DNA from: Brachypterus glaber
Taxonomy: Eukaryota > Arthropoda > Insecta > Coleoptera > Kateretidae
Direction: 5' to 3'
DNA: 64,000 nt
Assembly (NCBI GenBank): GCA_958510825.1
Contig: OY294046.1
Coordinates: 3,596,001 to 3,660,000 of the forward strand
A program made the translations under genes and the position numbers. Below the pieces are notes generated by a model, which was given only the letters and a program-made list of their open reading frames with translations, had not been told where the DNA came from and did not search any database. Positions 55,912-64,000 of this stretch are shown piece by piece. The number at the start of each line of letters is the position of its first letter. Within the stretch, counting starts at the first letter, position 1.

Positions 55912-56085
55912 ATGGACCGTTTTTCGGCCTTTAGCACAAATACAGATGGGATGTTAAAAAGGCTTGAAAACCAAATTCCCAACGAGGTTCCAACAATATT
56001 TTTTCCATCTCTGTCAAGAATTTCATCAACAACTTTAAAACAACTAACGAGGTACACACAATATTTTTGTTTGCCAAACAATTAA
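55912..56085 (+). CDS. 57-aa frame followed by poly(A), unknown
   Basis: Reads MDRFSAFSTNTDGMLKRLEN, QIPNEVPTIFFPSLSRISST, TLKQLTRYTQYFCLPNN-stop. The frame is also open upstream for at least 12 codons. The stop is followed at once by ATAAAAAAAAAA, so this may be the 3' end of a retroposed cDNA or retroelement. Family not recognised. Confidence 0.35.
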   Translation: MDRFSAFSTNTDGMLKRLENQIPNEVPTIFFPSLSRISSTTLKQLTRYTQYFCLPNN

Positions 56086-56102
56086 ATAAAAAAAAAACTA
56101 AT

Positions 56103-56798
56103 TACATCGGCACTTAGTGCTACTAAGAGTGCCGATGTATTGAAATCTTCGCCGAAAAGTCAAAATCTTTGACCACGTTCTTTTCACATTTTAGACCATT
56201 CTGAGTCGAAATCAGTAAAAAAAATTTTTGCGTCCGTCTGTCTGTCTGTCTGTCTGGGTGTAAACTCTCTAACCCCATTTCTACATGAGATATCGACTTG
56301 CGTTTTTTTGCATATTATTTCTTATCGTATTCCGAAGAGCTGATTAGATTTTGGGGGTAAACGCTGGGGATAAGGGGGTAAAAATAGGGTAAAACTCATA
56401 TTTTTAGCGTTTTTTGTTTATAATTAAGGCAGTTATTATGGTATTTGGTTAATTTAGCACTTATATAAAAGATAATTTTAAATTGGTCAAAAAATGTTAT
56501 AAACAACGTTTTCCTAAAACGCATTGTTTTCGAGATATTGGCGTTTAAAGCAGTAAAAGGTTTTTTTAGCATATCTCACATATTTATAACCCGATTTCAA
56601 AAAAATATATTTTAAATAAAAGCTCTTTTTAAGCCCTATAAAAAATGTTATATACAGTTTTTTGCTAGAATATAATGTTTTAAAGATACAGAATTTAAAA
56701 TCAAACAAAACACCTAGTTTGAAATTTGCAAACTAGATGGCTCTAGTGTACAATAGTGCCGATGTTTTGACAGGGTGCTTGCAACGTTTCATCTAGTT
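56103..56798. mobile_element. J-family repeat, copy 2 (longer)
   Basis: Same ends as copy 1 (ACATCGGCACTTAGTGCTAC ... GTGCCGATGTTTTGACAGGG). Has about 130 bp near 56630-56750 absent from copy 1. Confidence 0.65.
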
Positions 56799-57149
56799 TA
56801 ATAAGTATATTTTAAGAAATTAAAAAGCAATTAAAAAATACAAATTTTATTTACTATCCCACTCCATCTGTTACAAATACAGTCCATTGATAAAAAATGT
56901 AAGAATCACTCCCTTCTATTTGGGCATGTTATTATTAGGTCATAATATGACCTATTATGTCGTCCTTTGTCCGTGCTGACTTGTCAAAGACCTGGGGAGA
57001 GATTTGTCGGTTTTCCGTGTTGGCAACACTGGCCGGAGACCGAGAAGACGCGTGTCTCGGAAGGGAGATGAACTTGACGCTTGGGGTACACAACGTGGTG
57101 TAATAGGGTGGACCAACTATTATACAATAAAGAAAAAAATATATATTTG
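56799..57149. other. Unassigned, GC-richer block
   Basis: 56935-57115 is non-repeated and CG-richer than its surroundings (GTCATAATATGACC palindrome, CCGGAGACCGAGAAGACGCG); a promoter or short exon is possible but unsupported. Confidence 0.3.
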
Positions 57150-57825
57150 TTAATTTTGGCCTCAATGACTTTTATATCGATAAAAAATCTAAAACAGAAA
57201 ATAAAATTAAAATGTTCTTATTAGGCGCACCTATTTCTAGATGCGCTGGTAAGGTATTGCGTTTAAAATAATACTTATCTGCTATATCTTCTTTACCTAA
57301 AAAATATTATTACTTAACACCTTACCAAAGTTTAAAAATTTTGCCTAAAGAATTTTTAATAAAATTCTTGATAAATCGTTAAAATAATTTAAAAAGAACG
57401 AAAAACTGAAAAAAATTAACTTCTAACGTTTCGGGACTAACGTTTCGGGATCTAATATGATCCCGTTTTAAAAGAAAATTATTAGTTTTTGAAAGAATTT
57501 ATTTAGGCAAAATTTTTAAACTTTGGTAATAATATGTCTTAGGTCCACTTGCACCAACTTTAGATTTGGGATTATCTCGACTAAACCGAGTTTAAGTTAA
57601 AAATGCTGCGTTCTGATTGGTCAGCCGTCAATTTAATCCAAGTTTAAAGTTGAACCATAGTTGGTGCAAGTGGCTATTAGGTAAAGAAGATATAGCAGAT
57701 ACGTATTATTTTAAACGCAATACCTTACCAGCGCATCTAGAAATAGGTGCGCCTGAAAAGAACATTTTAATTTTATTTTCTGTTTTAGATTTTTTATCGA
57801 TATAAATAGTCATTGAGGCGAAATG
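57150..57825. repeat. Palindrome Y with a nested MITE
   Basis: GCCTCAATGACTTTTATATC and GGCGCACCTATTTCTAGATG opposite CATCTAGAAATAGGTGCGCC and GATATAAATAGTCATTGAGGC. The right arm is split by a TTA-flanked MITE. Confidence 0.72.
57542..57676. mobile_element. Harbinger-like 135 bp MITE (TTA duplication)
   Basis: TTA at 57539-41 and 57677-79; ends GGTCCACTTGCACCAAC and GTTGGTGCAAGTGGCTA; inner AGTTTAAGTT / AAGTTTAAAG. Confidence 0.78.
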
Positions 57826-57860
57826 GCTCAAATTAATAATACTGTAAATATATATATATA

Positions 57861-58581
57861 TACAGGGTGATCCATAACTGGCATGCCAAAATTTAAGAGG
57901 TGAAATATAAAAAGTTCCTATAAAGGTTGGTCCGGAAATGAGCCCTAAGGGATCTAGGGCCCTTTAAAATTGTAATAAAAATAAGGTTTTTAATTAATAA
58001 CTCGGGTACCGTTTAAGCTAGAGCGGCGAGCTTTTGCATGTATACTAGTATTAATAAGGGCAATAAGTTTATGTTAATTTATTTTTTTAATTTATCCAGA
58101 GGCGTGCCCAGACGGACAAAATATATGAGGCTTAAAACATTTTTGACCCAAACTTTTCTATGTGTATGTTTTTTGGATTTGTTGTAAAAAATATAGATTT
58201 CTAGAGTAAAAATACATATAAAATATCATATAGTGTAACACTGTAGGAGCAACCGTTATCAAAAAAAAATGCAATTAAGAGGAAGTAACATTTTGTGCCA
58301 CCAAAAACGTTACTTTTTAAAAGGCTATTACTCCTTTAATATTAAATTTAGGTGTTTTGGTGTATAATACTTTTTTGCTCAGTTTTAAATGAAGAATCAC
58401 CCTGCAGCATTAAAATTTTATTGGTGCTTTTTTTTGTTCCCCATTCAATACGTCATCTTCGAAGGGCCGTAGCTCCCTTAGGGCTCATTTCCGGACCAAC
58501 CTTTATAGAAACTTTTTTTCATATTTTTGGATGTAGAATCACCTCTTAAATTTCGGTACGCGAGTTCTGGAACACCCTGTA
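57861..58581. mobile_element. D-family MITE, copy 4 (complete)
   Basis: TACAGGGTGATCCATAACTG to GAACACCCTGTA; the best-preserved copy, 721 bp, with ~100 bp inverted ends. Confidence 0.8.
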
Positions 58582-59160
58582 TATACGCCTCAAATAAATT
58601 ATAGATTCTAAAATTATATAAGTTTCGTTTTTATCAAATGAAGATTATTCTTAATTTTGACAGTGGACATAAATAGAACTCACCCGGTATAACGTTAGCA
58701 GGTATATTGTTTTCTCAAAAAAAAATCAATATCTGTTTAAATTAATTTTTTTTCCGTTTTTTTTTTTATTTATTTTTTATTTAGAAAATGTTTATTTTTT
58801 GCAATAGCAATATTTTATAAAAGGTTCATTTAAATTTAGTGCCCCAGCCTAATCTAAAACATGCCCCAAAACCAGTTTCTACTATAAGCCCCTGTACCCC
58901 GCACCAGTGCTCTGAAGAGATCTTCTTCAAGCTATGTGTGCTATTTCCCTTTGTGTGTGTGAGTGCATTTCAGCAATTATAACCCTCTACTAAATGAAGG
59001 AAAAAAATGAGCACCCCCAAATAGGGGACACAACGTTCGCTAATTTTAGATCTTGAGCATCTATTCAAAGAAAGAGTTTCTGATATAATTTAACAAAAAT
59101 GGCAGAATTTTACTTTTTTACAATAAATCATATTTGACATGAAATTTTGAAGGTGATTTC
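58582..59160. other. AT-rich, no gene
   Basis: Nothing recognised apart from short T-runs and a small (TG)n at about 58950. Confidence 0.4.
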
Positions 59161-59360
59161 AGAAAAAAAAAATGTTTTCTTTGGGGTTTTTGAGGTTGCT
59201 GAAAGGTGAATCTGATAATAAAAAAATTCTAAACACCCCCTGAGGGGTGGGGGGTAGTTTTTGTGAAAATTGGTATATTGGGCTTTTTCAGGTTGCTGAA
59301 AGAGAATCTGATAAGGGAACGTTCAAGTATTAGGTAACGCAAATTTTGATCATTTTGGAC
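59161..59360 (-). repeat. K unit joined to an F-MITE end
   Basis: One inverted K unit (GGTTGCTGAAAGGTGAATCT, CCCTGAGGGGTGGGG) runs into GATAAGGGAACGTTCAAGTA (about 59310), an isolated F-family end. Confidence 0.55.
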
Positions 59361-59510
59361 TTCCAAATATTTACAAGTACTTTCAAGCACTTGCAAGTAC
59401 TATCGGGTATTTTTAAGCACTTCCAGATATTTCGGAGGTGCTCCCAAGTGCTTCCGAGCATTTTCAAGTATGTACTTCCAGTACTTCGGAAGTATATACT
59501 TTAACAAAAA
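59361..59510. repeat. Degenerate CAAGTACTT minisatellite
   Basis: About a dozen imperfect ~10-12 bp units such as CAAGTACTTTCAAGCACTT and TTCCGAGCATTTTCAAG, including inverted forms. Confidence 0.55.
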
Positions 59511-59800
59511 TGTACACCTACTTCCGAAACTCCCCGGCCACAAATTGTGGCCCACAATGTTACCACTTTACTTATTAATAAAATACAATTCAAGCAAAAC
59601 ATTTTGTTTTGTGCGAATTTAAAATAAAATTACCCGACTTTTCTAGGGTTTTTAGCAGCAAATTTTGCTTAAGGGGACTTCCATAAAGTATGTCACACCT
59701 ATGGGGGGAGGAGGTCCAGGAGTTTGTGACACTTCGTGACAGAGAAATGTGATGTCACAAAAAAATTAAAGTGCTAAACCACGATTTATTAGGATGCGGT

Positions 59801-60064
59801 ATTCTGCCCTGCTAAGTTGTCCTATCTGCAAAAATTCACTTTTTGAGATACTAAAAAGAAATGTCCTATCTAAAACCCAAATCCTATGTGTAAAATTTTC
59901 AATGTTTTCTAAATAAAATTGTACTAAATAGTATTTTTGATTTAAAATAAAGCAGAACCCAACGCCATATTTATTTAAACATGTTTTCAAAAAGTGGAAA
60001 CAAAAACAATAAAACTGGTCATATCTCAAAACATCTAGGACAACTTGTCTTAGCCGGGCAGTAA
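59801..60064. mobile_element. M-family MITE
   Basis: ATTCTGCCCTGCTAAGTTGT opposite ACAACTTGTCTTAGCCGGGCAG. A 106-codon minus frame crossing it is an artefact. A 76 bp relative lies at 63.34 kb. Confidence 0.6.
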
Positions 60065-60132
60065 TGTCCCTCTTACTTGGACGCATCCTGCCTTACGACG
60101 TTTTAGTCGTTGAGTTGAGCAACCGCATCAAT

Positions 60133-60413
60133 TTGTTTGGACTTTTTATACTGGTTAACGTCGTTTTTCGCTGCTATGGCCTAATTGACAGGACCGCCAT
60201 CTTTACGTGCCCTCCGAAGCACGGTCCTCAACAGAACTCGCATCCACCCTGAAATGTGTTTACAGTTTCACCTGCAACCCACATTACAGTTAGTCATCGT
60301 AGTTCCATCTACCGACTATTTACACTACTATACATCCATGCTCTATGTGGGGCTCGAACCCACAACCCCGGGATCCGTAATCAAACGTGCTAACCATTGC
60401 GCCACCGGGGTAG
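60133..60413 (-). mobile_element. tRNA-derived SINE with 14 bp target duplication
   Basis: GCAACCGCATCAAT at 60119-60132 and 60414-60427 brackets the insert. Reading on the minus strand, the head starts CTACCCCGGTGGCGCAATGG. Box A is TGGCGCAATGG (60404-60394) and box B GGTTCGAGCCC (60360-60350). The T-arm GTGGG-TTCGAGC-CCCAC is perfect, but the anticodon stem does not pair, so it is a tRNA-derived promoter and not a working tRNA. The tail has no poly(A). Confidence 0.85.
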
Positions 60414-60677
60414 GCAACCGCATCAATAAAAATCTTACTATGGTAAAAAAATTCTCATCCTAAAGGAGATGATATCTTCAAACTCATTTTGAGCTAAGTT
60501 TTATCTTGTAATAAAAATATTTTACATACAAAATTGATTTTTTTTTTGTATATAAAAATTTAATGTGACGTGCCGCATGGTGGAGGGGGGAGTCGGTGCC
60601 GGTGTGAAACTTTGTGACTAGGGGAGAGGGGTCAAAATTGCTAAAAAAGCGTGACATACTTTATGGACGTCTCCTAA

Positions 60678-61120
60678 GACTTCCTAAAATAAAAAAACCT
60701 TGTCCGAATGTAGAGGATCATTTTTTTGCAAACTTTTTTTTTATAAAACTGCAAAATATGATTTTGGTAATATTTATGCCACGTTTCAGGTTTATAAAGA
60801 ATTAATTTATATTTGTCACGTGAGACACGTTCTTTGAGTTTGGTCTAAATTTCAATTTTGACCAGCACTTTGTACAATACCAATAACAAAAGACACGCGA
60901 GATGATGGATAACAGGACATTTTGAACAAACTTCCATTCTCCTGCCGTAAGCAGGATCGTTGTCGTATACGATAAAAATTTAAATTCTCGAGATATAGTC
61001 CAGTCAAATAACGAAAAACTCCCATGTTAAATTGCATTAAATGTACACAGGCTGATATTTTAAAGGGTAGTAGTGGATAGTAACGGAACACTCCTGTTAG
61101 TTTTTCACCGGGTGATTTTG
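60678..61120. other. Nothing recognised
   Basis: No gene, hairpin or known repeat seen. Confidence 0.4.
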
Positions 61121-61366
61121 TTTATGTAATTTTAACGCAAAACTTTAAATTGCATTAAATTATTTAATATTTCAAGGTAAAATAAAAATAATTTTGCTAA
61201 TCTTGCTACAGTTTTCTTTACTTTTATAAACAAGAGATGGCACTACATGTGCTCATTTTAACACTTGATACGAAATATTCATACCGTATCTAGAGCTAGA
61301 ATGGATTAATTCTGTGCTTGAAAAGTGTGTGTATTTGCTTACATTCTAAAGCAGTCGTAGAAAAAG
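61121..61366 (+). mobile_element. C-family distal fragment, copy 5
   Basis: TTATGTAATTTTAACGCAAA to GCAGTCGTAGAAAAA; the palindrome and proximal body are absent. Directly followed, in mirror orientation, by copy 6. Confidence 0.72.
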
Positions 61367-61370
61367 ATAT

Positions 61371-62076
61371 TTTAGAATGTAAGCAAATACACAACTTTTC
61401 AGAGACAGAATTAATCTATTCTAGCTCTAGATACGGTATGAATATTCCGTATCAAGTGTTAGAATGAGCACATGTAGTGCCATCTCTTGTTTATAAAATT
61501 AAAGAAAACTGTAGCAAAATTAGCAAAAAAATATTTATTTTATTTTTATTGAATAATTTAATGCAATTTAAAGTTTTGCGTTAAAATTACATAAAGTTTA
61601 TTAGTTTTTCTTAATATTTGACCAGTTTTTTATCAATTTAGTTAATAAAATTAAAACTGCTCCATCTATTGTTAAATACTTAAACCTGGTATCTGTCACA
61701 ACAATCTGACATAACCTTCAATTTTTGCATTATAATTTGTAAATATGTGCTAAAATTAAATAAAAATCTTTTTTAAGTACTGATTTGATAAAATTATAAT
61801 AATTATTAAATAATATTAATTGCTTTATTTAAAAATATGTCTTTTGTTGCATTTACAATGTCGAGTCACAAAAAACATGGTTTTTAACCTTGTCCTCAGT
61901 TTAAAGCCATACAGTGTTTTATATTTGCAGTCGAAGAAAAAGTATAGTCTACAACACGTATAGAATAGTCATTCCGCACTCGCGGGACCGTCATACTCGC
62001 CTGCCGGCTCGTGTGACAAACTTTCCGCTAGCGCGGAATATCGTCTATTCCATACTAGTTATAGAATATACTATTT
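61371..62076 (-). mobile_element. C-family element, copy 6 (full palindrome)
   Basis: From TTTTAGAATGTAAGCAAATA to TAGTTATAGAATATACTATT. Keeps the complete palindrome with TCATACTCGCCTGCCGGCTC and CTAGCGCGGAAT. Confidence 0.77.
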
Positions 62077-62355
62077 TCGGAGAATTTTCTGTAAAAAAAT
62101 AAGAATACGACAAATGAGCATAAGCAGCAATACATTTCTCTAGCTGTGCATAACAAACTAACGGATTCGTAACGGTTCTGAAAAAAAAAAACGGCAAAAT
62201 AGCCTACAACATTTAATTATAATTAATACAATGACGTTTGCCATTACTTTTCCAAAATAAAACGTCATGTTTGATGATTTGGGATCACTTAACCTAATTA
62301 GGTTTATTTAATTTGACGGACAAAAAAATAGATAACACAGGCCAACAATTTTTTA

Positions 62356-62876
62356 ATAGTATATTAAAGTAATAGTTTCATAACATACGTTTTTTGCGCA
62401 CTTTAGAAAACTCGCCGCAAGCGGCTGGTTTTCTAAACTTGTACTCGTGCGCTAAAAACGTGTTATGAAACGAGTGCTTTATACAATTTTTTCTGTTTTG
62501 CTCTAAAATTTAAAAAAACTTAAATTTAAATTGATGACTGATTTAGGGATTTTTGTTTTGGATTGGCATTACAGTTTACACCATGTTTAAAATTCTAAGA
62601 ACAAATGATATTTTGATATATTTTATAGTCATCTCTTCTCTTTTTTATTGCAATTAACCAAGCCACAATTTTAACATGGTAAAAATAACCTAAACACTAA
62701 ATTTTGTAGAAAATTCAACTTTAAAGCGACATTGACATTTGCACGGAAAACGTCAAGCGATAGGCCAGGTCTGTTGCCAACCCAAAAGAACAAAAAGTAG
62801 AGACCTCTTATAAGACCTATAAGAACACGCAAAATGCGTGTAATTATGAACTTATAAGAGTCGCAAAATAGAAAAA
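62356..62876 (+). mobile_element. B-family element, copy 6 (flipped palindrome core)
   Basis: AATAGTATATTAAAG start and CGCAAAATAGAAAAA end as in copies 3 and 4. The stem-loop core reads TAGAAAACTCGCCGCAAGCG, the reverse complement of that in copy 3. Confidence 0.78.
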
Positions 62877-63047
62877 TTTTTTTTGGATCTGACAGTCGAT
62901 TTTGGGTAATTTAGTTATATTGATTTCGAATATAACTTCCGTTTTAATCCATCAGGGTTTTGAACAACCGCACAGTGAGCCAAGAAAACGAAAAACAGGT
63001 CCAAAATTCTGAATTTTCGCATACGCGTTTTTAAATTTTTGTTCATC

Positions 63048-63255
63048 CCACAGAAGAAAAAAAGGATTCATTGAACCAAGGACAAGTGTCTTTCGATATG
63101 TTCAAAGCCATATTCACTTGTTTCAAGGCTAGCATTTATTTCAACCAAAGTCAATGACCTTCAATGAAGAAATGCTAGCCTTGAAACAAGAGAATATGGT
63201 TTTAAACATATAGAAAGACACGTGTCCTTGGTTCAAAAGATCCTTTTTTTCTGTG
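63048..63255. mobile_element. Hairpin MITE, ~95 bp arms
   Basis: CACAGAAGAAAAAAAGGAT, GAACCAAGGACAAGTGTCTT and CTTGTTTCAAGGCTAGCATT have complements AATGCTAGCCTTGAAACAAG, GTGTCCTTGGTTC and TCCTTTTTTTCTGTG. Confidence 0.72.
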
Positions 63256-63300
63256 CATTAAACAAACTTTATTTGAAGGGACTACAAAAAATTAAGAAAC

Positions 63301-63415
63301 GCCACGTGTTCATGATACGTGGCGCCACGTATTCTGCCGGGCTAGGCTGAAAGGTCCTATCTACATAGGTTTAACATACACAGATATGACATTTCAGCTT
63401 AGCAAGGCAGTATTA
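63301..63415. repeat. Hairpin plus short M-family MITE
   Basis: CGCCACGT / ACGTGGCG hairpin (63301-63325), then ATTCTGCCGGGCTAGGCTGA opposite CAGCTTAGCAAGGCAGTAT (63338-63413). Confidence 0.55.
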
Positions 63416-63606
63416 TGAAAAGGGTAATAAGCTTAAATTTAAAGTTTGGCTCTGTCAAAAGGTAAAGTTTTTAGATCTCTGGAAAGCAATTCACATCTCA
63501 CATTTGTACAAATCCAAGATTTTAGTACTTTTCAATAAGCTACGATTACTTTCTGAAAAATCTCAAAAATCTTGTCGAAAATTAGCGAGATTCAGAGATT
63601 TTTGTT

Positions 63607-63792
63607 GAGTTACAGCGTGGCCTTTGAAAAGGACGGGTTTAGCCTTCTTGGCACATTCCAGTGCACCGAATTCGCCATCTTTTATGAGGTGCCTTGTGTA
63701 TTTTTGTTTTGCCATCTTCTATGATGTGCCTAGAGTATTTTTATATTAATGTATTATGTACAAGTTAAAGTGAACCATATATTTATGGTTAT
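63607..63792. repeat. O repeat, copy 2 (186 bp)
   Basis: Same 186 bp as 25651-25836 with a few substitutions; no visible target duplication at either copy. Confidence 0.7.
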
Positions 63793-64000
63793 TAATCGTG
63801 TGAACTTTTGAATTTTAAGTTAATACTAATGGGCGTTTGAAGATATTTTTTTTGTGTGTTTTTAATGATAACTTTTTATATTAGAGTGGAAATTACTACA
63901 GCAGTAATTTATCAGTGATAGTGCGCAAGTCAGGATACATATCCGATTAGTACTTGTGCACTGGAAACCTCATGATTATATAGAGAAACCCTGGTTAATT

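Larger units (their letters stand above)
59673..60674. mobile_element. G-family MITE with TAA duplication and two inserts
   Basis: TAA at 59670-72 and 60675-77; ends GGGGACTTCCATAAAGTATG and CATACTTTATGGACGTCTCC. Holds an M-family MITE and a SINE. Confidence 0.75.

Noticed and set aside
59766..60086. 106-codon minus-strand frame
   Set aside because: It spans an M-family MITE and its flank, with no recognisable motif.
60330..60413. Functional tRNA gene (Arg-like anticodon loop)
   Set aside because: The anticodon stem does not pair, the D stem is imperfect, and a 14 bp target duplication shows it is part of a SINE.

Overview
The window is a stretch of animal nuclear DNA, most likely from an insect and probably a beetle. 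It is AT-rich, its genes are split by GT-AG introns, and the one large gene is a close match to insect/vertebrate Chip/LDB. There are no operons, ribosome binding sites or CRISPR arrays. Intergenic and intronic sequence is packed with short inverted-repeat transposons (MITEs), giant palindromes and truncated retroelements. Every function below is read from the sequence and remembered family features; no search was run.

Layout. (1) 1-700: the last two exons (+ strand) of a selenoprotein-W-like CxxC protein of the MIEN1 type with a C-terminal CaaX box. (2) 1.9-2.5 kb: the 3' end of a dead non-LTR retrotransposon. (3) 4.2-6.9 kb: a 2.7 kb element with ~360-385 bp terminal inverted repeats that carries an almost intact tandem SIAH/Sina-type RING ubiquitin-ligase gene. 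(4) 7.2-18.2 kb: nested MITEs and palindromes. (5) 18.5-40.2 kb: the gene Chip (Chi, LIM-domain-binding protein/Ldb) on the minus strand. Eight coding exons join in frame into a 388-codon reading frame. The first intron (12.8 kb) and the seventh intron (1.2 kb) are largely or partly made of transposons. (6) 40.5-64 kb: further transposons, two weak coding-like islands (42.8-43.0 and 44.2-44.4 kb), a tRNA-derived SINE with a 14 bp target duplication, and several giant palindromes.

The most unusual signal concerns the mobile elements. At least seven families with unrelated bodies (called A, B, C, L, T, U and V here) share one asymmetric architecture. At one end is a block that usually begins (A)ATAGTATATT and forms a 70-140 bp imperfect palindrome, often with a GC-rich centre, closing with TA-rich sequence ending in ACTATTTTT. 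Directly after it comes a body whose own two ends form a short inverted repeat starting TTTTTC or TTTTTG. One member (U) keeps a start codon and about 30 codons that resemble the N-terminus of Crypton-type tyrosine recombinases. In the B family the palindrome core is flipped in one copy. Members also sit end to end in chains. I propose these are one superfamily whose mobility uses the palindrome; that is inference.

How the parts relate: the host genes are ordinary. Chip exons are intact with clean splice sites, although one MITE ends only about 27 nt upstream of the last acceptor. Transposons have nested up to three deep, and palindrome loops repeatedly hold other insertions.
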